Made by a program: the position numbers and the translations under genes. DNA of 17,918 bases from Chromatiaceae bacterium (GTDB lineage Bacteria > Pseudomonadota > Gammaproteobacteria > Chromatiales > Chromatiaceae): NCBI GenBank assembly GCA_016880695.1, contig JAEHCY010000207.1:1-17918 (forward strand). Direction: 5' to 3'. Below the pieces are notes generated by a model, which was not told where the DNA came from, did not search any database, and saw only the letters and a list, made by a program, of their open reading frames with translations. Below, piece after piece: positions 1 through 7,149 of the stretch (positions are counted from its first letter, which is position 1; every line of letters begins with the position of its first letter).

Positions 1-1202
1 GGATTCGCCGTTCGCAATATCCCACCCGCATCGAATGCCACGACCCCTGTGGAGAGACGCCCGAGTACCGTTTGCAGGTAGCTTCGCTGGGCCTCCACCT
101 CGCGGCTACTGCGCTCGGCGGCATCCCGCGCCTGGGCGATACGGTGGGTCATGGCATTGAAGGACGCAACCAGGAAGTTAAGCTCATCGTGCTGCTTGGG
201 GAGCGGGAGCTGGTGACTGTAGTCGCCTTCTGCCACCCTCCGCGTCCCATGGGCGATATCGGTGATGGGGGCGACCAGACGCCGGGCGGTCTCAAACGCC
301 GCTACAAGTGCCGTCAACAGGCCGAACAGTAGCACCAGCGAAAGGGTGAGGGAGAAGCTGAACTTCAGGGGCTGGCGCAGATAGGCAAGCTCCTTGTAGC
401 GGTTGTAGGCGGTCTCCAGGCGCTCGGAGAGACCACTGATCCGCTCGGAGGTGGGGAAGAGTGCCTGCAACAGCAACCGGCTGCCCTTGGGCTCGCGCAC
501 CAGGGTGCGGATCACCAGGCCCTCGGCCGGCCGGGTGTCGAGCCCCACGTAGTTGCTGCCATCGCGCACCTGCTGTAGCAGCTCGGTCTCGGGCCGGGTG
601 GGGACGATCTGAGTGGGATCGGCGGATGAAGACCCAATGATGCGTCCCTGGGAGCTCATGACGGTCAGCGCCAGCGCGCCGGAACGCCGCCTGGCGGTGT
701 CGAGCGCGAGCGGGAGGGTGGCCTCGGGCTCGCCCGCCATCTCGACCAGCAGTTGCTCGCTGTAGCGGACCAGAAGGCGACGGTTGAGGTCGAGGGACGC
801 CTGGCTGAGGGCGAGTGAGTCCTCGATGGCGCGATCGATCTGGATGTCGAACCATCCATCGATGCCCTTGAGGAGAAAACCGAGCGAATAGTAGTAGACC
901 ACGGCCACGGGTAGTAGCGAGATGGCGGCGAAGAGGAACACGAATCGGCCGGTCAAGCGGGAGCCCGCGGCCTGCCGGCGGTAGCGAACCACCAGCCGAA
1001 CCACGTTCACCACCACGTATCCCGCGAGGCCGACCAAGCCGACCACCACCACGGACAGCAAGGGGACAAAGGCACGGCTCAGGCGGTCGGAGTTCTGGAC
1101 CGCGTCGCTCATCAGGTCGAGGGTGACCAAAAGCACCAGCAGAAAGGCGATGACCGGCCAGAGTTTCGGGCGCCGCCATCGCCTTAGTGCTGCAGTGCCC
1201 AT
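1..1202 (-). CDS. NtrY-like membrane sensor histidine kinase (partial, 3' end beyond window)
   Basis: This is the N-terminal 400 residues of a membrane sensor kinase; the open frame continues off the left edge. The ATG at 1202 overlaps the end of the DUF4390 gene by 19 bp. Translation shows hydrophobic segments at about residues 15-31, 45-69 and 86-108, an extracytoplasmic domain of about 170 residues, and a fourth membrane segment at about 282-303. A HAMP linker follows (about 304-358, with RRLVAPI and DELNFLVASFNAM). The frame then enters a PAS-like segment (LSTGVVAFDAGG) at the edge. This layout is that of NtrY-type kinases, which phosphorylate an NtrX-type regulator and are linked in various bacteria to nitrogen, redox or envelope signals. 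The DHp and ATPase domains are not in the window, so kinase activity is inferred. Position downstream of rsmB-DUF4390 supports the call; an ntrX gene would be expected next. Confidence 0.85.
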   Translation of the reverse strand, partial: MGTAALRRWRRPKLWPVIAFLLVLLVTLDLMSDAVQNSDRLSRAFVPLLSVVVVGLVGLAGYVVVNVVRLVVRYRRQAAGSRLTGRFVFLFAAISLLPVAVVYYYSLGFLLKGIDGWFDIQIDRAIEDSLALSQASLDLNRRLLVRYSEQLLVEMAGEPEATLPLALDTARRRSGALALTVMSSQGRIIGSSSADPTQIVPTRPETELLQQVRDGSNYVGLDTRPAEGLVIRTLVREPKGSRLLLQALFPTSERISGLSERLETAYNRYKELAYLRQPLKFSFSLTLSLVLLFGLLTALVAAFETARRLVAPITDIAHGTRRVAEGDYSHQLPLPKQHDELNFLVASFNAMTHRIAQARDAAERSSREVEAQRSYLQTVLGRLSTGVVAFDAGGILRTAN

Positions 1203-1762
1203 TCGGTCCAGCCGCTGGAGAGCTTCCACGAGGGTTTAAGGTAGGCCATGGGCCGCAGGGGCAGGGGAAGTGCCTCGATGTCGAGGGCGGCTCGTAACTC
1301 TATCTCGTAGCTTTGACCCGGTTTGATGCGATCGCGTCCCAACAACGGGACCCCATCGAGCTCACCGAGCGCAACGATTGCGGCGTCACGGGAGACGAAG
1401 CTTTTCTTTGCGCCGTCGGGTAGCTCGACTACCTGGTAGCGTTCCGATAAGGGCTGATAGCGGATGCTGTAGCGAAGGTGGCGGTCGACGAGGCTCTCTT
1501 CCCACATCCAGGCCGACTTCTGCCGGACCTGCAGGTGCACATCGACCGTCAAGGGTACACCATTGTCCAGGGCTTCCAGGGCCGCTTCGCTGAAGCGGTA
1601 GGCGATACGGGCGTCCATGAGGTAGAGGTTGCCCTCCGGGCGGGTCACCACGCTGGTGACCGAAAAGGCGCCCGCGAGGGCGGCCCAGGCGAGCAGCAGC
1701 AGTATCCATCCCAGGGTGTGGCGCCCGCGCCGGGTGCCGCCCGTCGAGCTCAGGCCGCGCAC
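1184..1762 (-). CDS. DUF4390 family protein, membrane-anchored or exported
   Basis: A 192-residue protein with a basic N-terminus and one hydrophobic stretch at about residues 17-33, which is either an uncleaved anchor or a signal peptide. The rest is a beta-rich domain with typical DUF4390 features: an early YLMDARIAYRFSEAALEALDNGVPL segment in spirit (here split around residues 47-71), a central WMWEESLVDRHLRYSIRYQ region and a C-terminal KPSWKLSSGW segment. The biochemical function of the family is not known. It overlaps rsmB by 13 bp upstream and the NtrY-like kinase by 19 bp downstream. It is therefore almost certainly translated from the same message, and a role with the kinase's external sensor domain is a reasonable guess. 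The family assignment is from recognition of sequence and context, not a search. Confidence 0.8.
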   Translation of the reverse strand: MRGLSSTGGTRRGRHTLGWILLLLAWAALAGAFSVTSVVTRPEGNLYLMDARIAYRFSEAALEALDNGVPLTVDVHLQVRQKSAWMWEESLVDRHLRYSIRYQPLSERYQVVELPDGAKKSFVSRDAAIVALGELDGVPLLGRDRIKPGQSYEIELRAALDIEALPLPLRPMAYLKPSWKLSSGWTEWALQH

Positions 1763-3087
1763 TTCTCGACCCGCGCGTAGTAGAAGCCGTCCATGTCATG
1801 TTCGCCCGGCAGGATCTGCACACCGACCGAGCGTGCCCGGCCCCAGTCCGCTGTAATGGGCCGCTCGCGCGCATCGGCATTCTCGGTGAGGAACCCCGCC
1901 ATCTGGCTCTCGTTCTCTTCGGGCAACAGCGAGCAGGTGGCATAGAGCAGTACCCCCCCCGGGGCGAGCAGTGGCCACAGGGCGCGAAGCATGCGCGCCT
2001 GGGTCTCTACCAGTCTGGTTAGGTCGAGGGGCTGCCGCAGCCATTTGATGTCGGGATGGCGGCGGATGATGCCGGTGGCGGTGCAGGGGACGTCGAGCAG
2101 GATACGCTGGTAGCGCTTTTCGCTCCAGGCGCCTTTGGGCTCGATGGCATCGCCCACCGAGGTTTCCGCGACCAGGCCAAGGCGGGCAAGGTTCTCTTCG
2201 ATGCGCGCGACCCGCGATGGCTCCCGATCCACCGCGGTGAGGGCAATTGCGTTGTGGGCGAGCTCGGCGATATGGGTGGTTTTGCCGCCGGGGGCGGCAC
2301 AGGCATCGAGCACCCTCTGGCCCAGAGCCAGATCCATCAGAGGCGCCGCCAATTGGGCCGCGCCATCCTGGACCGAGAACAACCCTTCGCTGTACCCGGG
2401 CAAGGTTGTTGGGCTAACTCGCTGCTCCAGCGCGAGCCCCTGCGGCGCGTGCGCGATGGGCCTTGCCGTGATGCCGGCGGTGGCCAAGCGCTCTGCGTAT
2501 TGCGTTCGCCCGATGCGCACGTGGTTGACGCGCAGGCCGAGCGGCGGTCGCTGGTTGCTCGCGACTAGGATCCTTTCCCAATCCTCGGGCCACGCCGCCC
2601 GAATTCGCTCGATCAGCCAGGCGGGAAAGCACCAGGTGACCTCTGGGCTCTGCGGCGGGGCAGCCTCAAGGGTGCCCCGCTCCCGCTGAAACCGTCGCAG
2701 CAATGCATTCAACAAGCCCGTGGCCCAGCCCTTGGCGAGCAGGCGCGCGGCCTGGACCGTCTCGCCGATCGCCGCGTGGTCGGGGATGCGGAGCTCGGTG
2801 AGCTGATAGAGCCCCACCAGCAGCAAGGCCTGGATCTGGGGATCCTGCCCGGCGAAGGGTCGCGGCAACAACCGCTCGGCGAAGGCCTTGAGCCTGGGCA
2901 GCCGGCGCATCACCCCGTAACCGATTTCCTGCACGAGTGCCCGATCCCGCTCCTCGGCGATGTGCTCGAGCTCACCTTCGAGGGCCTCGGAGAGGGCGCG
3001 GCCGGCGAGCAGAACCTCGGCCACCACCCGCGCCGCGCTGGCGCGGGTGGCCGCTCCCTGTCCCGGGCGCGGTCGAGGAACCGCCAT
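1750..3087 (-). CDS. rsmB: 16S rRNA (cytosine-967-C5)-methyltransferase RsmB
   Basis: RsmB (Sun/Fmu) methylates C967 of 16S rRNA using S-adenosylmethionine. The 445-residue product has a NusB-like helical N-terminal domain (about 10-140) and a class I methyltransferase domain. SAM-binding motif DACAAPGGKT lies at 261-270. The two RNA m5C methyltransferase cysteines are C335 in DVPCTATG and C375 in ATCSLLPEEN. Length is close to the roughly 430 residues usual for the family. The frame is open upstream to 3216, but the extra 43 residues are low-complexity and overlap fmt; the ATG at 3087 gives the expected N-terminus and a 10-bp gap after the fmt stop. It lies between fmt and the DUF4390 gene, the common gammaproteobacterial order. 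Confidence 0.96.
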   Translation of the reverse strand: MAVPRPRPGQGAATRASAARVVAEVLLAGRALSEALEGELEHIAEERDRALVQEIGYGVMRRLPRLKAFAERLLPRPFAGQDPQIQALLLVGLYQLTELRIPDHAAIGETVQAARLLAKGWATGLLNALLRRFQRERGTLEAAPPQSPEVTWCFPAWLIERIRAAWPEDWERILVASNQRPPLGLRVNHVRIGRTQYAERLATAGITARPIAHAPQGLALEQRVSPTTLPGYSEGLFSVQDGAAQLAAPLMDLALGQRVLDACAAPGGKTTHIAELAHNAIALTAVDREPSRVARIEENLARLGLVAETSVGDAIEPKGAWSEKRYQRILLDVPCTATGIIRRHPDIKWLRQPLDLTRLVETQARMLRALWPLLAPGGVLLYATCSLLPEENESQMAGFLTENADARERPITADWGRARSVGVQILPGEHDMDGFYYARVEKCAA

Positions 3088-3097
3088 TCGCGCAACC

Positions 3098-4033
3098 TCA
3101 ACCAAACACCGCACCCTCGAGGGAGACCGCGTTGAGGAACTCCGCCGCGGCGAGGGGCCGTTTGCCAGGGGCCTGAAGCTCGGTGATGCGCAGGACCCCC
3201 TCGCCGGTCGCCACATCGATCCCCGCGCGGGTGGTGGCGATCACCCGTCCCGGGGCGAGCGACGTACCAGCCGCAAGCGCTTCGGCCAGCCAGATCCGCA
3301 GTAGGCCCCCGCGCCAGGGGGTCTGGGCGATGGGCCAGGGATTGAAGGCGCGGATGCGGCGGGCGAGCTGGTCGGCAGGCTGGGCCCAGTCGAGGGTAGC
3401 CTCCTCCTTCATCAGCTTGTGGGCGTAGGTGGCCTCGGCCGGGTCCTGAGGGACGGGAACCAGGGTTTCGTCGGCGATTTTGGGCAAGGCCCCGAGCAGC
3501 ACCGCCGCACCGAGCTCGGCGAGGCGATCATGCAGGGACCCCGCGGTGTCGGCGGGGGTGATCGGGGTCGGCTCTGCGCGGTACATCGGTCCGGTGTCCA
3601 GTCCCACCTCCATGCCCATGAGGGTGATGCCGGTCACCGGGTCCCCCGCTTCAATCGCGCGCTGGATGGGCGCGGCGCCCCGCCAGCGAGGTAGCAGCGA
3701 GGCATGGACATTGAGACATCCCAGCCGGGGGACCTCCAGGATGCGCTTGGGGAGCAGCAGCCCGTAGGCGACGACCACCAGGAGATCCGGGGCAAAGGTG
3801 GCGAGCGCCGCGGCCTCCTCCTCTCCCTTCAGGCTGAGGGGCTGCCTGATCGTGAGCCCGTGCGCGCTGGCCAGTTCCTTGATCGGACTCGGGGTGAGCC
3901 TCTGTCCGCGCCCCGCTGGTCGATCGGGTTGGGTGTAAACACCGACCACCCGATGGGGGCTGGCGAGCAGTGCACGCAACGAGGGTACGGCGAATTCGGG
4001 GGTACCGGCAAACAGGATGCTCAGGGGGCGCAT
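3098..4033 (-). CDS. fmt: Methionyl-tRNA formyltransferase
   Basis: Fmt formylates initiator Met-tRNA with 10-formyltetrahydrofolate before translation initiation. The 311-residue protein begins with the family signature ILFAGTPEFAVPSL. It carries the formyltransferase catalytic set: N108 and H110 in NVHASLLPRWRGAAP, and D146 in MEVGLDTGPM. The C-terminal tRNA-binding beta-barrel domain (about 205-311) includes the AFNPWPIA segment. Length matches the family (about 315). It is transcribed from def towards rsmB, 60 bp after def. The def-fmt pairing couples addition and later removal of the formyl group. Confidence 0.97.
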   Translation of the reverse strand: MRPLSILFAGTPEFAVPSLRALLASPHRVVGVYTQPDRPAGRGQRLTPSPIKELASAHGLTIRQPLSLKGEEEAAALATFAPDLLVVVAYGLLLPKRILEVPRLGCLNVHASLLPRWRGAAPIQRAIEAGDPVTGITLMGMEVGLDTGPMYRAEPTPITPADTAGSLHDRLAELGAAVLLGALPKIADETLVPVPQDPAEATYAHKLMKEEATLDWAQPADQLARRIRAFNPWPIAQTPWRGGLLRIWLAEALAAGTSLAPGRVIATTRAGIDVATGEGVLRITELQAPGKRPLAAAEFLNAVSLEGAVFG

Positions 4034-4093
4034 GGGGGTGCTCGGGTGAGGATTTTCGCCAGCGCCTGTTAATAGGGGGACTGGTGGATGCGC

Positions 4094-4630
4094 TCAGATG
4101 GCGCGCTGTCTGGGCTCGGGGCGGGCGGGCCGATGCTGGCGCGCCTCCTTTTCCAGTCGATGGCGAATGCGTTGCCGTTTGAGGGCCGATAGATAGTCCA
4201 CGAACAGTTTCCCGTCGAGGTGATCAATCTCATGCTGTATGCACACCGCAAGCAGGCCATCGGCCTCCATCTCAAAGGTCTCCCCAAGACGATTCAGGGC
4301 GCGCACGCGGATGCGCTCGGCGCGGGTCACGCTCTCGTAGAAACCCGGCACAGACAGGCAACCCTCGTCCATGGTCTCTTCACCAGTGGCTTCCAGGATC
4401 TCCGGGTTGATCAGGCAGAGGGGCTGGTTGTTGTCCTCGGAGACATCAATCACCACGATGCGCAAGGGGATATCCACCTGAATCGCCGCGAGTCCAATCC
4501 CTGGGGCCTGATACATGGTCTCGAGCATGTCATCCACATGGCACCGAATTGCATCGTCCACCGTCCCCACCGGGTAGGCCTGTTGCCGGAGGCGTGGATC
4601 AGGAAAGTGTAGGATCTCGAGGGTGGCCAT
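4094..4630 (-). CDS. def: Peptide deformylase
   Basis: Peptide deformylase removes the formyl group from the N-terminal methionine of new proteins. All three family motifs are present: GIGLAA (44-49), EGCLSVPG (89-96) and QHEIDHLDG (132-140). They supply the metal ligands C91, H133 and H137 and the general base E134. At 178 residues it is slightly longer than the usual 168-170, with a basic Arg/Pro-rich C-terminal tail. It is the first gene of the minus-strand cluster, divergent from the LysM gene across a 125-bp intergenic region. No good Shine-Dalgarno sequence is visible before its ATG; the AAGGAG at 4631-4636 is on the opposite strand. Confidence 0.97.
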   Translation of the reverse strand: MATLEILHFPDPRLRQQAYPVGTVDDAIRCHVDDMLETMYQAPGIGLAAIQVDIPLRIVVIDVSEDNNQPLCLINPEILEATGEETMDEGCLSVPGFYESVTRAERIRVRALNRLGETFEMEADGLLAVCIQHEIDHLDGKLFVDYLSALKRQRIRHRLEKEARQHRPARPEPRQRAI

Positions 4631-4667
4631 AAGGAGATTTCCGCAACTGTGGTATCCGGAAGTACTG

Positions 4668-4695
4668 TTGGACTAAGATTACCGAGGATTAGTAT
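4668..4695 (+). promoter_or_regulatory. Weak candidate sigma70 promoter for the LysM gene
   Basis: The 125-bp divergent region between def and the LysM gene holds TTGGAC at 4668-4673 and TAGTAT at 4690-4695, separated by 16 bp. The -10 matches the consensus at 4 of 6 positions and the -35 at 3 of 6. It would give a leader of roughly 55 nt before the ATG at 4756. The match is weak and rests only on consensus and position. Confidence 0.25.
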
Positions 4696-4755
4696 CGTAA
4701 GGGCGTTAAGTCAGCGTTTCCAGGGTCTTTTGCGCTCAAGGACAAGGGAATCAAC

Positions 4756-5865
4756 ATGCCTAGCCGCCTTCGCGTCTTCCTCGCCACAGTCGCTGGTTGT
4801 CTCTTATCTGCTACGCCGGTCCAGGCGATCGTCGAGGACGGTGCCCTCAACCCCGGTCACCCCCAAACCTACGTGGTGCAGCCCGGTGACACGCTATGGG
4901 GGATCGCCGGGAAGTTCCTGCGCGAGCCCTGGCGCTGGCGGGAGCTGCTGGAGGCCAATCCCGGTATCGGAAGCCCCAAGCAGCTTCAGGTGGGTGACCG
5001 GATCCGCATCCTGACTACCGGCGGAACCGCCCAGGCGCGGGTCGACCGACACCGAGGCATTCCGGTGGTCAAGCTCTCCCCAGAGGTACGCGAGATTCCC
5101 CTTGCGGGCGGTATTCCGGCGGTTCCGGTCTCGGTCGTCGCGCCGTTCCTCACGCGTCCCTATGTAGCGGACAAGACCCTGCTCGATCGTGCCCCCTACG
5201 TAGTGAACTTCGTTGGCGAGCACATCACCGGTGGGGCCGGGGATGAGGTGTACGCCCGGGGTATCACCGACCCGAGCATCGGGGTCTATGAGATCGTCCG
5301 CCTCGGAAAGCCCTATGAGGATCCAGACACCGGTGAGCTCCTGGGGTACGAGGCGGCGTTTATCGCCGAGGCCCGGATGGAACGGCCGGCCGACATCAGC
5401 AAGCTGCGCATCAACGAGATGGAGCGCGAGACCCTAGCCGGCGATCGGCTGGTACCCCTGGAGCCGTTCCAGCTCGGGGACTTCCTTCCTGAACCGGCCC
5501 CCCAGGGTGCCGCCGGCCGCATCCTGGCCGTGCTGCGCGGGGTCTATGAGATCGGCCTGTACGACGTGGTGGTGATCAACCGGGGATCGAGCGACGGATT
5601 GAGGCCAGGCTCGGTCTACAAGGTGTTTCAGGGCGGCGAGAAGGTTCACGACCCCATCGCCAAGGAGCAATGGCGGTTGGAGTGGCCGTTTCCCTATGAG
5701 GATGCACCGGTGGTGACCTGGCCCGATTCCAACATTCGTCTCCCGCTCGAGGAGACCGGTGTCCTCATGGTGTTTCGCACCTTCGATCGGGTGAGCTTTG
5801 CTTTGGTGATGAGCGCTAAGGGGGCCATCCACGTGTTCGACCGCATCCGGCCACCCCAGGCCTGA
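4756..5865 (+). CDS. Exported LysM-domain protein upstream of dprA
   Basis: A 369-residue protein with a clear Sec signal peptide (basic start, hydrophobic core about 7-19, probable cleavage after PVQA at residue 24). One LysM domain at about 38-87 (YVVQPGDTLWGIAGKFL, then W-W-ELLEANPGI and LQVGDRIRIL) should bind peptidoglycan. The remaining roughly 280 residues form a conserved but functionally undefined region of this gammaproteobacterial family, which is repeatedly found just before dprA. It probably acts in the periplasm or cell wall; no hydrolase motif is visible, so enzymatic activity is not claimed. The start is preceded by an AAGGGA ribosome-binding sequence. dprA follows after 25 bp, suggesting cotranscription. 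Confidence 0.9.
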   Translation: MPSRLRVFLATVAGCLLSATPVQAIVEDGALNPGHPQTYVVQPGDTLWGIAGKFLREPWRWRELLEANPGIGSPKQLQVGDRIRILTTGGTAQARVDRHRGIPVVKLSPEVREIPLAGGIPAVPVSVVAPFLTRPYVADKTLLDRAPYVVNFVGEHITGGAGDEVYARGITDPSIGVYEIVRLGKPYEDPDTGELLGYEAAFIAEARMERPADISKLRINEMERETLAGDRLVPLEPFQLGDFLPEPAPQGAAGRILAVLRGVYEIGLYDVVVINRGSSDGLRPGSVYKVFQGGEKVHDPIAKEQWRLEWPFPYEDAPVVTWPDSNIRLPLEETGVLMVFRTFDRVSFALVMSAKGAIHVFDRIRPPQA

Positions 5866-5890
5866 GGCGCGGACCCTTATCCGACCCGGC

Positions 5891-7024
5891 GTGGGGAGCG
5901 GGCAGGACCGAGAGCGGACGCTGGTCCCCTGGTTGATCCTGGCCGGGGCCCCGGGAATAGGGCCGCGCACCGCTGGACGGCTCCTGCAACGCTACGGTTC
6001 CCCGGAGGGGATTCTCGCCGCGTCCGCCGGGGATCTGCGTGAGCTCGGCGTTAAGCCGCCGGCGCTCGATTTTCTCCGCCAGCCGCACCCCGCCCCGATC
6101 GATCCGGCGCTTCGCTGGCTCGAGAGTACTGAGGGCCACATAGTTACCCTCCAGGATCCGCGCTATCCACCCCTACTCGCCGAGCTGTCCGATCCACCGC
6201 TGCTCTTGTTCGTCCTCGGCGACGCGGGGCTCCTCGCCGAGCCGCAGCTCGCCGTCGTTGGCAGTCGCAATCCCACGGCGGGTGGGCGGCAGAACGCGCA
6301 GGAGTTCGCACGTCACCTCTCCGGCTGCGGATTGGTGATCACCAGCGGTCTGGCCATCGGCATTGATGCGGCCGCCCACGAGGGGGCGATGGCGGAGGGT
6401 CGAACCATTGCCGTGCTGGGTACGGGCCCCGACCGTGTCTACCCACCGAGTCAGCGGGAGCTGGCCCACCGTATTGCCGCGAGTGGGGCGCTGGTCAGCG
6501 AATTCCCGCCCGGGGTTGGCGCCCGCGCCGAGCATTTTCCGCGGCGCAACCGCATCATCAGTGGCATGAGCGTGGGCACCCTGGTGGTGGAGGCGACGCT
6601 GCAGAGCGGCTCGCTGATCACGGCCCGTCTGGCGGGCGAGCAGGGCAGGGAGGTGTTCGCCATCCCCGGCTCCATCCATAACCCCCTGGCCCGGGGTTGT
6701 CACGCCCTCATCCGCCAGGGCGCCAAGCTGGTCGAGAGCGCCAATGATATCCTCGAGGAGCTGGCTCCCCTACTTGGGGCCAACCTTGCGCTACCCGGCC
6801 GGGCGGAGGTCCCGAGCGCGGAGGCTGCCCCCGGGGACGATCTTCTGGACCAGGATTACCGCAAGCTCCTCGAATGCATCGGACACGACCCCCTTGGGCC
6901 CGATGAGCTGATCGCCCGATCCGGCCTCGCCCCAGCACAGGTGTCAGCCATGCTGCTCTTGCTGGAGTTACAGGGACGAATCACCGCCTGCCCGGGTGGC
7001 CGTTATTGCCGTGCCGGATGCTGA
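5891..7024 (+). CDS. dprA: DNA-processing protein DprA
   Basis: DprA (Smf) protects incoming single-stranded DNA and loads RecA during natural transformation. The 377-residue protein has an N-terminal helix-hairpin-helix/SAM-like region (about 12-65, GAPGIGPRTAGRLL). The central Rossmann-type DprA domain is at about 85-290, with VVGSRNPTAGG (122-132), ITSGLAIGIDAAAH (150-163) and FPRRNRIISG (216-225). A C-terminal winged-helix domain (about 318-375) ends the protein. Length and domain order are normal. The start is a GTG; no ATG lies near this N-terminus. It follows the LysM gene by 25 bp. A dprA gene suggests competence potential but does not prove it, since the gene is widespread in bacteria not known to be transformable. 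Confidence 0.95.
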   Translation: MGSGQDRERTLVPWLILAGAPGIGPRTAGRLLQRYGSPEGILAASAGDLRELGVKPPALDFLRQPHPAPIDPALRWLESTEGHIVTLQDPRYPPLLAELSDPPLLLFVLGDAGLLAEPQLAVVGSRNPTAGGRQNAQEFARHLSGCGLVITSGLAIGIDAAAHEGAMAEGRTIAVLGTGPDRVYPPSQRELAHRIAASGALVSEFPPGVGARAEHFPRRNRIISGMSVGTLVVEATLQSGSLITARLAGEQGREVFAIPGSIHNPLARGCHALIRQGAKLVESANDILEELAPLLGANLALPGRAEVPSAEAAPGDDLLDQDYRKLLECIGHDPLGPDELIARSGLAPAQVSAMLLLLELQGRITACPGGRYCRAGC

Positions 7025-7085
7025 GGGGACCGGCTCGCCCGCCACCGACTCCGCCGCAGTCCCAACCCCCGTCGACGCATCGCGC

Positions 7086-7115
7086 TTGACAGGGCGGGAG
7101 CCGCTTCGCTATTGG
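7086..7115 (+). promoter_or_regulatory. Candidate sigma70 promoter for topA
   Basis: The dprA-topA gap contains a perfect TTGACA at 7086-7091. The best-spaced -10 is TATTGG at 7110-7115 (18 bp spacer, 3 of 6). A more A/T-rich TAATAA at 7116-7121 would leave 24 bp, too long for a standard promoter. The element lies 30-60 bp before the topA ATG, in the most AT-rich part of the gap, which fits a dedicated topA promoter. Confidence 0.45.
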
Positions 7116-7149
7116 TAATAAGCTTTGTAACGGACCGAGCCGCGCGCCA

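Noticed and set aside
292..1179. Long minus-strand ORF beginning MAAPETLAG
   Set aside because: It is out of frame with the NtrY-like kinase that occupies the same strand and region. Its Arg/Gly/Pro-rich translation is typical of a GC-rich shadow frame.
3088..3216. 43-residue N-terminal extension of RsmB
   Set aside because: It overlaps the end of fmt, is low-complexity, and the ATG at 3087 starts at the family N-terminus.
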